DNA from: Dactylosporangium sucinum
GTDB lineage: Bacteria > Actinomycetota > Actinomycetes > Mycobacteriales > Micromonosporaceae
NCBI RefSeq assembly: GCF_014647515.1
Contig: NZ_BMPI01000012.1
Span: forward strand, 124,001-188,000
Reading direction: 5' to 3'
Length of the DNA stretch: 64,000 nt
Shown here: positions 51,530 through 60,599 of the stretch, one piece after another
Layout of the letters: each line of letters opens with the position of its first letter
Position numbering within the stretch: the stretch's first letter is position 1
The notes under the pieces: generated by a model
Database searches by the model: none
Seen by the model: only the letters and a program-made list of their open reading frames with translations
Told to the model about the DNA's origin: nothing
Made by a program: the position numbers and the translations under genes

Positions 51530-51994
51530 TCACTGCCCGCTGTTGCGCCCGGTCAGCTCGGCCTTGCGGCGCACCAGCGCCGACCTTGCCCGGCGGGCCG
51601 CCCGCAGGTTCACGGCGGCCAGGACGCCCAGGGTGAGCACGATGCCCAGCAGCGACGGCTCGAGCTTGTGCCGCAGAGTGGTGATGACCAACGCACCGAG
51701 GGTGAAGACAACCCAGGCGGCGACGCCGAGCCAGCCGGCGACCACCCGGTCCCGGGCAAGCAGCGGCATCCGGCGGGTCACGGCCCAGCCGCCGAACGCC
51801 GCCCAGCACAAGCCGATCGTCATCAACACCGCGAAGGCCACCTTCGTGCGCGGCGGCAACCCGGGCTCCGTCGCCCAGAGCAGGCCGATCAGGGCGCTCC
51901 CGGTGAGTCCGGCCAAGGCCAGGATCAGGTAGCCGACCCGCTTGCGCAGGGACAACGGCGCCTCGATCCGCGCCAGCACCTCTTCCGGAGTCAT
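51530..51994 (-). CDS. Membrane protein coupled to ECF sigma factor (possible anti-sigma factor)
   Basis: This 154-residue protein begins with MTPEEVLARIEAPLSLRKR, a short cytosolic region, and has four membrane helices. Its ATG overlaps the sigma-factor stop (ATGA), the usual place for an anti-sigma factor. It lacks the H-x3-C-x2-C zinc motif of ZAS anti-sigma proteins, so if it regulates the sigma factor it does so differently. No homologous family comes to mind. Confidence 0.72.
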   Translation of the reverse strand: MTPEEVLARIEAPLSLRKRVGYLILALAGLTGSALIGLLWATEPGLPPRTKVAFAVLMTIGLCWAAFGGWAVTRRMPLLARDRVVAGWLGVAAWVVFTLGALVITTLRHKLEPSLLGIVLTLGVLAAVNLRAARRARSALVRRKAELTGRNSGQ

Positions 51995-52509
51995 GCCTCG
52001 TACCCCTTCCGCACCAGTTCCTGGCGTAGCAACCTGCGGGCCCGATTGAGCCGCGACTTGACCGTGCCGACGGGTACGGCGCAGATCTGCGCGCACGTCT
52101 CCAGCGGCAGGTCCTCGAGATAGAACAGCAGGAGCACCTCCCGTTCCCGGGCCGGAAGCTCCGCCAGGGCCCCCGCGAGCAGCTCCCGGTTGACGACACC
52201 TTCCGCCTCGTCCTCGCCCCGCACGTCGTCGATCGGTTCGGGTTCCGGGCGCACGTACGCCTCCCGCAACCGGTTCATCACCGCCCGGCGCGCGACGGTG
52301 AACAGCCACGGCGTGAAACGGTCCGGCCGCCGCAGCCGTGGTAGCCCTCTGACGACGGCCAGCCAGATCTCCTGCACCACGTCGTCGTCGGGCCCGCCGA
52401 GCATCCGCCGGACGTACCGTTCGACCGTCGGGTGCCAGCCCCGCACCAGCTCGGCGAAGGCCTCCCGTTCACCCAACTGGCAGCGGACCACCAGCAACTC
52501 ATCGCTCAT
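51991..52509 (-). CDS. ECF sigma factor
   Basis: This 172-residue RNA polymerase sigma factor has region 2 (about 10-75; VRRMLGGPDDDVVQEIWLAVVRGL and DRFTPWLFTVARRAVMNRLR) and region 4 (about 110-165; LPAREREVLLLFYLEDLPLETCAQICAVPVGTVKSRLNRARRLLR). GGAGG lies before the ATG. Upstream on the minus strand TGAACC, 16 bases and CGACT could be an autoregulated ECF promoter, but that is weak. It is coupled to a membrane protein, so it probably answers an envelope signal. Confidence 0.92.
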   Translation of the reverse strand: MSDELLVVRCQLGEREAFAELVRGWHPTVERYVRRMLGGPDDDVVQEIWLAVVRGLPRLRRPDRFTPWLFTVARRAVMNRLREAYVRPEPEPIDDVRGEDEAEGVVNRELLAGALAELPAREREVLLLFYLEDLPLETCAQICAVPVGTVKSRLNRARRLLRQELVRKGYEA

Positions 52510-52613
52510 CGACCCTCCTTCGCCTATTCAGTCGGCGCGCGGGCCCGGCAGGTTCATTGTGCCGAAAACGGCCATCACGATGGGAAGACGCCGGGATGCC
52601 GTCGAGGCGCGTG

Positions 52614-52934
52614 CTACGTGACGCCGAACTCGTAGCTGACCGCGCGCTGCACCGGCCCGGCGTACTCCGTCATGACGAACCACACCGTGTCAGCAGAAGC
52701 GTGCACGGCCACAGGAATCGTGCTTTCGTCCTCGAACCTCAGGGTGAAGACCGGATCGAGCGCGCGGAGGAAGTCGAACGCCTCGCGCTCCTCAGGGCCG
52801 TCACTGAGTATCCGGCCGCGGGCGCGCCACCCGCCGTCCACGACGGCGATGACTACCGCGACCTCAACGCTGCCGAGCAGGGTGGACGAGTTCGCCCACC
52901 AGTCCAGCCAGCAACGGCCCTCGAAGCTCTCCAC
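52614..52934 (-). CDS. Hypothetical small protein
   Basis: This protein of about 106 residues starts at GTG 52934 (VESFEGRCWLDWWANSSTLLGS). It looks like a small soluble beta-rich domain with ILSDGPEEREAFDFLRALDPVFTLRFEDESTIPV. I do not recognise the family. It lies downstream of a small membrane-protein gene on the same strand. Confidence 0.6.
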   Translation of the reverse strand: MESFEGRCWLDWWANSSTLLGSVEVAVVIAVVDGGWRARGRILSDGPEEREAFDFLRALDPVFTLRFEDESTIPVAVHASADTVWFVMTEYAGPVQRAVSYEFGVT

Positions 52935-53014
52935 GCACCCATCTTCCCGCTCCGAGCCGCAGTCCAGACGACGTGGGTCGTGCCGGCATTCGAGATGCAG
53001 CGCGCGGAACCGCC

Positions 53015-53380
53015 TCATGGGTCGACCCTGTTCAGATCGTGCCAGCAGGTAGGGGACACGATCGTGTTGGTGATGATGGCTGCGGCCAGAGCAAAACCGA
53101 CGCAGACGCCGACGGCTGCGGCGCGTTTGCTGGACAGCCCGGGGCGCCAGGCGAGCACGGCCGCGACCACGGCGGCCACCGGCAACGAGAACGCGAGGGA
53201 GAGCCACACGGTTTCCCGGAACGCCCAGACCAGCCAAGCCGGATCCCCGGTGATGTCCTCGCAGGGCACCAAGTATGACGGCATCGGCGCCGCCGCCAGC
53301 GGCGCCGTGGCAAGACCGGCGACCGCGTATCCCACCATTGTCCAGCTCAGCGCACTTCGGATCCTCGGCCGGTCATGCAC
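53015..53380 (-). CDS. Hypothetical membrane protein
   Basis: This 121-residue protein has three hydrophobic helices (WTMVGYAVAGLATAPLAA, TVWLSLAFSLPVAAVVAAVLAW and AAAVGVCVGFALAAAIITNTIV) and a Cys-containing loop on each side (PCEDITGD, SPTCWHDL). A disulphide between them is possible, and the gene is near a CcdA-type redox gene. The family is unknown to me. It probably belongs with the following small gene. Confidence 0.6.
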   Translation of the reverse strand: MHDRPRIRSALSWTMVGYAVAGLATAPLAAAPMPSYLVPCEDITGDPAWLVWAFRETVWLSLAFSLPVAAVVAAVLAWRPGLSSKRAAAVGVCVGFALAAAIITNTIVSPTCWHDLNRVDP

Positions 53381-53441
53381 AACCGCGTAGTGTGCCAGAC
53401 AAGGGTCGACAGCGCTGGCCCGTGTTACCGCACGTGCAGAG

Positions 53442-54308
53442 TCACTCTGGAGCAGATGACCGAGATCGCCGTCGACCCGGCGTTGACGATGAGCCCTTGA
53501 CGAGCCGGCGGGTCACAGCACCGGCCAGCAGCAGGATGAGCAGCACCGCGAACGGTGCGGCGCCGAGCCCGTCGACCGTGTCCGCCAGCCGGCGCTGCAC
53601 GTCCTGCGCCGCCGCGATGACCGGGTCGTCGACGTCGCCGCGCAGCTCGTTCCAGCCGTAGTAGGCGACGTATCCACCGGCGGCGAGCAGCACCGCTCCG
53701 GCGACCCGCGACAGCGCGCCACTGAAGCGGCGCAGCCGGGTCGCGACGGCCGGCCGGGCCAGCGCGACCGCCAGCGCCGCCACGCCGACGAGCAGCCCCA
53801 TGCCGATCGCGTACGCGACGAACAGCCCGACGCCGGAGCGCACCGACCCGGCGCGGAAGCTCGACGCGACGATCGCCAGGAACGGCGCAATGGTGCACGA
53901 CAACGACGCCAGCGCGTACCCCGCGCCGAACAGCACCATCGAGCCGGCGGACCGCCTGACCGCCGGGCCACGCACCGGCCGCAGCTTGAACGACGGCAGG
54001 TGCCGCCCGGCGACCAGCCACCCGCCGAGCACCACCAGCAGCAGGCCGAACACCACCGTGAACCACGGCAGGAACCGGTGCAGCGCGCTGGCGACCGGCG
54101 CGACGAGCAGCCCGAAGGTACCGAACACCGCGACGAACCCGAGGGTCATCGCGGCGGTGGCGGCGACGGCGCGGCGGACCGCCACCGGGCGGGTCGGGCT
54201 GTCGTCGCCGAGGACGAGCAGCGTCAGGTACACCGGCAGCAGCGCGAACCCGCACGGGTTGACGGCGGCGACGAGCCCGGCGGCCAGGGCGAGCCCGAGA
54301 TCGGACAC
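53442..54308 (-). CDS. CcdA/DsbD-type thiol-electron membrane protein
   Basis: This 288-residue protein has six or more helices and the signature features of CcdA: AAVNPCGFALLPVYL near the start and LSCTIAPFLAIV in the fourth helix, giving the two redox cysteines. It moves reducing equivalents from cytosolic thioredoxin across the membrane. The C-terminal part (about 215-288) is an extra region with one more helix. It is adjacent to a TlpA-like lipoprotein gene, its natural partner. Confidence 0.88.
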   Translation of the reverse strand: MSDLGLALAAGLVAAVNPCGFALLPVYLTLLVLGDDSPTRPVAVRRAVAATAAMTLGFVAVFGTFGLLVAPVASALHRFLPWFTVVFGLLLVVLGGWLVAGRHLPSFKLRPVRGPAVRRSAGSMVLFGAGYALASLSCTIAPFLAIVASSFRAGSVRSGVGLFVAYAIGMGLLVGVAALAVALARPAVATRLRRFSGALSRVAGAVLLAAGGYVAYYGWNELRGDVDDPVIAAAQDVQRRLADTVDGLGAAPFAVLLILLLAGAVTRRLVKGSSSTPGRRRSRSSAPE

Positions 54309-54309
54309 C

Positions 54310-54876
54310 TCAGGTCAGCTTGCCCGCGCGGCCGAGCAACTCGTCACCGCCGAACGCGCCCTTGTGCGCCACCGTGCCGGAGCTGTCCAGCAGCACGAAC
54401 GTGCTCTGCGCGGTGACGCCGAACCGCTTCCACACCGCACCGGCCTCGTCGGACAGGTGCGGCACACCGTCGAGCTTCCACTCGGTGACGAACCGCCGCA
54501 TCGCGGCCTCATCGTCGAGCCCGCCGACACCGACCACGGTGACCTTGCCCGCCAGCTGTTCGGCCGTCGCCCGGACGCCCTTCGCCTGGCCGGCACAGGT
54601 AGGACACCACGGCGCCCAGAACCACAGCACGACCGGCCGGCCGGCCAGGGTCGCACCGTCGAACTCGCCGCCCGTCAGGGTTTTGGCCCTGAACGCCAGT
54701 GTGGACGGCACGGCGCCGCCGGTCACACCCGGTGCGGTGGCGTCGGCCGAGGCCGCGGGGCGGACCGGGGTCGCGGGGGCGCCCGCGCCGCCGGACGGCG
54801 GCGCGCTCCCGTTGGCGCACCCCGCCAGCACGGCGAGCGCGGCTACCAGATGCAGGGCGATGTGATGACGGCGCAC
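54310..54876 (-). CDS. TlpA/ResA-like thioredoxin-fold lipoprotein
   Basis: This 188-residue exported lipoprotein has the lipobox VLAGC (Cys at about 19), a Ser/Ala/Pro linker and a redoxin domain with active site WCPTCAGQ (C-x2-C) and the cis-Pro region GVPHLSDE. It reduces or isomerises thiols outside the membrane and receives electrons from the CcdA-like protein encoded one base downstream. The GTG at 54876 is the start. Confidence 0.88.
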   Translation of the reverse strand: MRRHHIALHLVAALAVLAGCANGSAPPSGGAGAPATPVRPAASADATAPGVTGGAVPSTLAFRAKTLTGGEFDGATLAGRPVVLWFWAPWCPTCAGQAKGVRATAEQLAGKVTVVGVGGLDDEAAMRRFVTEWKLDGVPHLSDEAGAVWKRFGVTAQSTFVLLDSSGTVAHKGAFGGDELLGRAGKLT

Positions 54877-54986
54877 GCCGTGACCTTACGACCACACCGG
54901 CCGGCGGGACCTTACGAAGTGATGACCGATCCTGGGCACCCACCGGGCATAGTCGAACACTATTCAACAGCAGATCGAGGGTTTTC

Positions 54987-55016
54987 TTGACTTCGACTGT
55001 GGGTTCTTGTTTGAAT
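54987..55016 (+). promoter_or_regulatory. Possible promoter of the large glycosidase gene
   Basis: TTGACT (54987-54992) with a 17- or 18-base spacer and TTTGAA/TTGAAT (55010-55016) in an AT-richer stretch. The AAGGAG ribosome site follows before the ATG. A 5-bp inverted repeat (ATAGT-CGAAC-ACTAT, 54949-54963) lies just upstream. Confidence 0.3.
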
Positions 55017-55062
55017 CTGACAACTTCAGTGGAGTGCGGGCTGAGCGCCTCAAGGAGTCACC

Positions 55063-58000
55063 ATGGTTCTGGTCCGGCCGCGGCTCGCGGCAGCAGTGGC
55101 GGTTGTCGCGGCGTTCACCGGCGTCGTGGCGGCACCGCTGACCTCGACCGCCGCCGCGGCGGCGCCGCCGGTCTACCCGGCGGTCGGGCCGACCACGCAC
55201 GTCCTCGACCACTCCGCCCTGCTCGGCTCGGTCCCGGAGCCGGCCTGGTACGAGGCGAACATCCCCTTCGTCGACCTGCCGGACAAGGATATCCAGGCCA
55301 CCTACTACTACCGGTGGCGGACCTACAAAGAGGCGTTGAAGTACACCGGCCCCAAGGACGGCTGGATCGCCTCGGAGTTCCTCGGACCGGTCGGATACTC
55401 CGCGCCGTACGGCGGGATCAACGCGGCCGCGGCGCACCACATCTACGAGGGGCGCTGGCTGCGCGACCCGCGCTACGTCAACGACTACCTGGACTACTGG
55501 CTGCGCGGCTCCGGCGCGGCGGCCAAGCCCGCCACCGACCAGCTCAACGACAACACCACCGACTGGGCCCATCAGTACTCGTTCTGGGCCGTCGACGCGG
55601 CGGTCGCCCGGGCCGAGGTGACCGGGGACTGGCGGTTCCTCGCCGACCGGTTGCCGGAACTGCGGCAGCAGTACGAGCGGTGGAAGTCCACCAACTTCGA
55701 CGCGCAACTCGGCCTGTACTGGCAGACGCCGGTGTGGGACGCGATGGAGTTCACCGCGAGCTCCTACCAGAGCGACGACCCCTACCACGGCGGCGACGGC
55801 TACCGGCCGACGATCAACGCCTACCAGTACGGCGACGCCCGGGCGCTGGCGCTGCTGCTGCGCAGGTCCGGTGACCCCGCCGGGGCGGCCCGCTACGAAC
55901 GCGAGGCGGCGGCCCTGCGCGCCAACGCCGAGCAGTACCTGTGGGATCCGGCCACGTCGTTCTACAAGCACGTCATGCGGGACGGCAACCCGTCGCTGCG
56001 GCCCATCGCCGACCGGGAGCAGATCGGCTTCATCCCCTGGTACTTCCACATGGCACCGGCCGGCAACGCGGTCGCCTGGGCGCAGCTGACCGACCCGCAG
56101 GGCTTCGCCGCGCCGTACGGTCCCACGACCACCGAGCGGCGCAGCCCGTGGTTCATGCACCAGGCGCTCGACGGCTGCTGCCGCTGGGACGGCCCGAGCT
56201 GGCCGTACGCCACCAGCCAGACCCTGACCGCGCTGGCCAACCAGCTGCTCGACTATCCGGCCCAGTCGTACGTCGACCGCGCCGACTTCTACGCCGTCCT
56301 GCGCGGATACGCGCTGACGCAGCGCAAGAACGGCCAGCCCTACGTGGCCGAGGCGCACCACCCGGACGAGGATCGCTGGATCTACGACGGGCGCGGCCAC
56401 AGCGAGGACTACAACCACTCGACGTTCAACGACATCGTGCTGTCCGGCCTGCTCGGCATCCGCCCGCAGGAGGGCGACTCGGTGCGCATCTCGCCGCTCG
56501 TGCCGTACAACTGGAGCCACTTCGCGGTGGAGAACCTCGCCTACCACGGCCACAATCTCACGATCGTCTGGGATCGTGACGGCACCGCATACGGTCAGGG
56601 CAAGGGGCTGCGCGTGTGGGTCGACGGCGCGCCGCGGCTGCAGCGGGCCACCCTGGCCGAGGTCACCGTCGCCGTGACCGGCCGTCCGACCGGCGCGACG
56701 GTGCTGCCCGAGCTGGTCGACGACGCGGCCAACGTGGCGAAGACCGGCTATCCGACCGCGCGGGCCTCCTACACGTGGCCGGGCGACGCCGCGGTCAACG
56801 CGATCGACGGGCAGGACTTCCACCTCGACGTGCCGACCACCCGCTGGACCACGTACCGGTCGCCGAACGCCAGCGACTGGCTGGAGGTCGACCTCGGCGC
56901 CGCGACCCACGTGTCGGACGTGCGCATCGACTTCTACGACGACGGCGGCGGCGTACGGACCCCCACGTCCTTCGCCCTGCAGGCGCAGGCGCTCGACGGG
57001 ACGTGGCAGGACGTGCCGGGCCAGCGCCGGGAGCCCACCGTGCCCGTGGGCAGGGCGATCAACCGGGTTGTCGTCGACCCGCCGATCACCACCGACCGGC
57101 TGCGTGTGGTGGCGTCGCGCGCCGACGGCGGCGCGGTCGGCATCACCGCGCTGCAACTGTGGCGGCTCCCCGACCCCGCGCTGCGCGCCGGCTTCACCGG
57201 GCTCACCGACGGCGCGCTCAGCGTGGACGCGGGCCGGACCGTCACCGTCACGACCAGGGTCACCGCCGATCGGCCGAAGGCCGCGGTGACGGCGACGCTG
57301 GAGGTGCCCCGCGGCTGGACGGCCCGCGCCGTCTCGCCGGCCACTGCCGCGAAACTCACGCCCGGCAAGGCGCTGACGACAGCCTGGCAGGTCACGGTCC
57401 CGGCCGACGCCGACGTCGGCTCGGGCCTGCCGATCCGGGTCCTGGCCCGGTCCGGGACCGGCGCCGACGGCACGAGCAGCGCCGTCGCCGCCACCCGCTA
57501 CCAGTTCTCACCGGCGGACTTCCCGACGACGGTGTGGGACGACGACTTCAGTACCGATCGCACGGCCGACTACCGGATCGACCGCCCGGCCGGCGGTGAA
57601 CCGGCACCCGCCTTCTCGCTGGCCGGCGGTGCGCTCACGGCACAGTCGACCGGCCGCGCGTTCGGCGTCCTCGCCGCGCCCGTCAGCGGCTCGCCGGCCG
57701 GGACCGCGATCATCGTGGAGCCGAAGCGGTTCGCCGGTTCGGCACCGGAGGACAGCCTGTTCATCGGGCAGTCGGCGGGCAACGGCGACAACGCGCTCGC
57801 CTGGTACAACAACCACTTCGGCACGTCGGGGGTCGACGTGCAGGTCGGCGGCGCGGGCCGCGGCGACGCCACGGGCGGCTGCTGCGCCCAGGTGCGGTGG
57901 CAGCCCGGTGACAGGTTCGCCGTCGTGGTCCGCTGGGGACAGCTGACCACCTGGTATCAGCACGACGGCGGGTGGACCCAGCTCCACAACGCGCCCGTCA

Positions 58001-58107
58001 GCCGCGCGGTCGACCCCGCGACGCTGGCGTCCTGGGCGCCGGCCGTCGGGCTCCGCCTCGACAGCGGTTCGATCTCCCTCGACCGGATCACCGTCCTGAC
58101 CCGCTGA
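55063..58107 (+). CDS. Large secreted multidomain glycosidase
   Basis: This 1014-residue exported protein starts with a signal peptide (to about 36). Residues 50-540 form an (alpha/alpha)6-type catalytic domain similar to MGH1-like or trehalase-like glycosidases (DGWIASEFLGPVGYSAPYGGINAAAAHH, LYWQTPVWDAMEFTASSYQ, GCCRWDGPSWPYATSQTLTAL). A discoidin-like F5/8C carbohydrate-binding domain (about 565-690) follows, then a NEW3-like Ig domain (about 700-800) and a C-terminal beta-sandwich (about 820-1014). The probable acid and base are among the conserved Asp/Glu of WDGPSW and AEAHHPDED. The substrate is unknown. AAGGAG precedes the ATG. Confidence 0.85.
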   Translation: MVLVRPRLAAAVAVVAAFTGVVAAPLTSTAAAAAPPVYPAVGPTTHVLDHSALLGSVPEPAWYEANIPFVDLPDKDIQATYYYRWRTYKEALKYTGPKDGWIASEFLGPVGYSAPYGGINAAAAHHIYEGRWLRDPRYVNDYLDYWLRGSGAAAKPATDQLNDNTTDWAHQYSFWAVDAAVARAEVTGDWRFLADRLPELRQQYERWKSTNFDAQLGLYWQTPVWDAMEFTASSYQSDDPYHGGDGYRPTINAYQYGDARALALLLRRSGDPAGAARYEREAAALRANAEQYLWDPATSFYKHVMRDGNPSLRPIADREQIGFIPWYFHMAPAGNAVAWAQLTDPQGFAAPYGPTTTERRSPWFMHQALDGCCRWDGPSWPYATSQTLTALANQLLDYPAQSYVDRADFYAVLRGYALTQRKNGQPYVAEAHHPDEDRWIYDGRGHSEDYNHSTFNDIVLSGLLGIRPQEGDSVRISPLVPYNWSHFAVENLAYHGHNLTIVWDRDGTAYGQGKGLRVWVDGAPRLQRATLAEVTVAVTGRPTGATVLPELVDDAANVAKTGYPTARASYTWPGDAAVNAIDGQDFHLDVPTTRWTTYRSPNASDWLEVDLGAATHVSDVRIDFYDDGGGVRTPTSFALQAQALDGTWQDVPGQRREPTVPVGRAINRVVVDPPITTDRLRVVASRADGGAVGITALQLWRLPDPALRAGFTGLTDGALSVDAGRTVTVTTRVTADRPKAAVTATLEVPRGWTARAVSPATAAKLTPGKALTTAWQVTVPADADVGSGLPIRVLARSGTGADGTSSAVAATRYQFSPADFPTTVWDDDFSTDRTADYRIDRPAGGEPAPAFSLAGGALTAQSTGRAFGVLAAPVSGSPAGTAIIVEPKRFAGSAPEDSLFIGQSAGNGDNALAWYNNHFGTSGVDVQVGGAGRGDATGGCCAQVRWQPGDRFAVVVRWGQLTTWYQHDGGWTQLHNAPVSRAVDPATLASWAPAVGLRLDSGSISLDRITVLTR

Positions 58108-58250
58108 GGCCTGGCGGTCAGCTGCTAAATCAATCGACGTTCCGGCCCCGTCGTGTGATCCTGCCCGGGTGATCGACGGACCGGGGCAACGGCTGACCGG
58201 TCCCTGATGTCGTGTCCGGCGTCCGGGCGACCTTCGAGAGGACGAGCCGC

Positions 58251-59555
58251 ATGAGCGGGGACGCGGTGCCCGCGGCCGAGCGCGAACCCGCACCACGGCA
58301 CAGGCCCGTGGGCGGGCTGCTGCGGACGCGGAACTTCGCCCTGCTGTGGGTCGGGCAGTCCACCAGCGCGGTCGGCTCCGCGATGACGACGGTGGCGCTC
58401 CCGCTGGTGGCCATCTCGACCCTGCATGCCGGTCCGGCCATGGTCGCCCTGCTCACAGCCGCCACCTGGTTGCCATGGCTGCTGATCGGGCTGCCGGTCG
58501 GTGTCTGGGTCGACCGATGGCCGCGCCGGCGCACCCTGCTCATCGCCGACATCGTCTCTGCGGCGGTGCTCGTCGTCATCCCGATCGCGGCCTGGACCAA
58601 CGTGCTGACCATGACCATGCTGCTGGTGGCCGCGCTGCTCGCCGGGATCGCCGGTGTCTTCGCCAACGTGGCGTTCAACGCGTTCCTGCCCCATCTCGTC
58701 CGCGCGGAAGACCTCATGGAAGGCAACGCCAAGCTGCAGACCAGCGCATCGGTCGCCCTGGTCGTCGGGCCGGGTCTCGGCGGGCTGCTGGCCCAGGCGG
58801 CCGGCGCGGTCAGCGGAATCCTCATCGACGCCCTCACCTTCCTGGTGTCGGCGGCCTGCCTGCTCGGCCTACGCTCCGAGCCGGAGCCGCACCCTTCCGC
58901 GGGCGATCGCCCCGGCATGCTGCGCCAGATCGCCGAGGGCATCGGCTTCATCATGCGCGGACGCCTGCTGCAGGCCATGCTGGTGGTAGCTGCGGCGACC
59001 AACTTCGCGATGCTGGGCATCACCGCGCTGCGCGTCGTCTTCCTGGTGCGTACCGAAGGCACCGCGCCGGGAACCGCGGGCCTGGTGATCGGTGCGGGCA
59101 GCGTCGGCGCCATCCTCGGCGCCGCACTCGCCACGCGGGCATCCCGGCGCTTCGGCAGCGCCCGCACCTACCTGGTGGCGAACCTCGCGGCCGCGCCGTT
59201 CGTGCTGTTGCTGCCGCTCGGCGGCCACGGCTGGCGCCTCACGCTGTTCGCGGCGGGCTCCTTCATCGCTCTTGCCGGAGCCACGATGTCGAACGTGATG
59301 ACCATGACGTACCGCGGCAACTTCGTTCCCGCGCACCTGCTCGGCCGGGTCACCGCCGCATCGCGGATCTTCGTGTTCGGCACCATCCCGTTCGGTGCGG
59401 CAACCGCCGGCCTCCTGGCCTCGGCGCTCGGAACCCGGTCGGCCATGTGGGCGCTCGCCGTCCTCTACGTCATCGCCCCCCTGCCCCTGCTCGCCACCGA
59501 GGCCCGCACGCTGCGCGAATTCCCGGCCCAAGGCACGCCAACCGCTGTTGCGTGA
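58251..59555 (+). CDS. MFS exporter (MFS_3/EntS-like)
   Basis: This 434-residue transporter has about twelve helices. FALLWVGQSTSAVGSAMTTVALPL at the N-terminus and GVWVDRWPRRRTLLIADI, the MFS motif between helices 2 and 3, place it with the MFS_3 macrolide-efflux and EntS group. It likely exports a small molecule or drug. ATG at 58251 has AGGACGAG upstream; a further ATG at 58212 is less likely. It is not linked to a biosynthetic cluster here. Confidence 0.9.
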   Translation: MSGDAVPAAEREPAPRHRPVGGLLRTRNFALLWVGQSTSAVGSAMTTVALPLVAISTLHAGPAMVALLTAATWLPWLLIGLPVGVWVDRWPRRRTLLIADIVSAAVLVVIPIAAWTNVLTMTMLLVAALLAGIAGVFANVAFNAFLPHLVRAEDLMEGNAKLQTSASVALVVGPGLGGLLAQAAGAVSGILIDALTFLVSAACLLGLRSEPEPHPSAGDRPGMLRQIAEGIGFIMRGRLLQAMLVVAAATNFAMLGITALRVVFLVRTEGTAPGTAGLVIGAGSVGAILGAALATRASRRFGSARTYLVANLAAAPFVLLLPLGGHGWRLTLFAAGSFIALAGATMSNVMTMTYRGNFVPAHLLGRVTAASRIFVFGTIPFGAATAGLLASALGTRSAMWALAVLYVIAPLPLLATEARTLREFPAQGTPTAVA

Positions 59556-59807
59556 CGCACTCGGTGAGCATGACGAGCACACCGGTCTCGTGTGGGAGAT
59601 GGAACCGCCGGGCCGACCGCACGAACCAGGGAAACGCCGGTCGCCGACCTTGTCCTCCGAAGCGGTCGTCCTGTTCACGGGTGCGGAGGGGTGTGCCGCT
59701 CCCCCGGTAGGCACGGAACCGACAGCGCCGCACAGGCCGGCCAGGAGGGCGCCGAGGAAGCCGAATTTCGGATGCGAAGGTTCGGTCGGATGGGTACGAA
59801 TGTCGCC

Positions 59808-60347
59808 ATGCCCGAGTTGAGCCCGCCCACCGTACGCGTGCATGCGTCGTTCGTCGCCGCCATGAGCGAGTTTTCCGCCGAAGGACGCGGCGATCCCGCT
59901 GATGCCAGCATGATCGGCGGTGAGATCCGCGAGTTCGGGTGCCGCTGGTCGGCTGCGGACGGCTTCGCCGCCTACGTCGACTGGCTGCGGTCGCAGGCCC
60001 TGGAGGACTCGCCCCGGCCGGAGGGCTATGTGCCGTCGACGACACTGTGGTGGGTCGAGGACGGCGAGTATCTCGGTCGCCTCGCGATCCGGCATCGCTT
60101 GACCCCTCACCTTCGCCAGGTCGGCGGCCACATCGGCTACGACGTTCGACCATCGGCCCGGCGCCGCGGCCACGCCACCGCAATGCTGCGCGCCGCGTTG
60201 CCGGTGGCACGTGGCCTGGACATCGGGTCGGCGTTGGTGATGTGCGACGTCACCAACGTCGCCTCCCGCAGGGTGATCGAGGCCAACGGCGGCATCTTCG
60301 AGGACCGATGCGGCGACAAGTTGCGCTTCTGGGTGCCGACCGCGTAA
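59808..60347 (+). CDS. GNAT family N-acetyltransferase
   Basis: This protein of about 179 residues has the GNAT core: HIGYDVRPSARRRGHATAML with the acetyl-CoA loop RRRGHA, and CDVTNVASRRVIEANGG in the C-terminal half. The acceptor is unknown. ATG at 59808 is used, but ATG at 59790 with GAAGG upstream is equally possible. The 252 bases before it hold nothing else I can identify. Confidence 0.85.
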   Translation: MPELSPPTVRVHASFVAAMSEFSAEGRGDPADASMIGGEIREFGCRWSAADGFAAYVDWLRSQALEDSPRPEGYVPSTTLWWVEDGEYLGRLAIRHRLTPHLRQVGGHIGYDVRPSARRRGHATAMLRAALPVARGLDIGSALVMCDVTNVASRRVIEANGGIFEDRCGDKLRFWVPTA

Positions 60348-60599
60348 CCACGCGCCGCGGCGGCGGCGGGCCGGTCGGCCGGTGTGGAGATCCGGTGAGC
60401 GATGCGTGCATCGTCTGGTGCCGGGCCGGCTCGTACCGGACCATCGGGGATGTGCGGATCGTCGCGGAGGATCGCGGGGCGGCGGCGCTGGCGGGTGGTC
60501 GTGGGGCCGGTGCTGGCGGTTGGTGGGGCGTGGGCGGTGGTGGCGGGGGTTCAGTGCACCACCCGCCGGACCCGAGGCGTTCCCTTCCGGTGCGATGCG

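Noticed and set aside
59556-59807. Possible small gene between the MFS and GNAT genes
   Set aside because: Frames here have no ribosome site, no recognisable motif and poor composition.
60348-60599. Possible small Gly- and Trp-rich protein on the plus strand
   Set aside because: No ribosome site or family signature; the Gly-rich run follows from a low-complexity GGT/GGC stretch.
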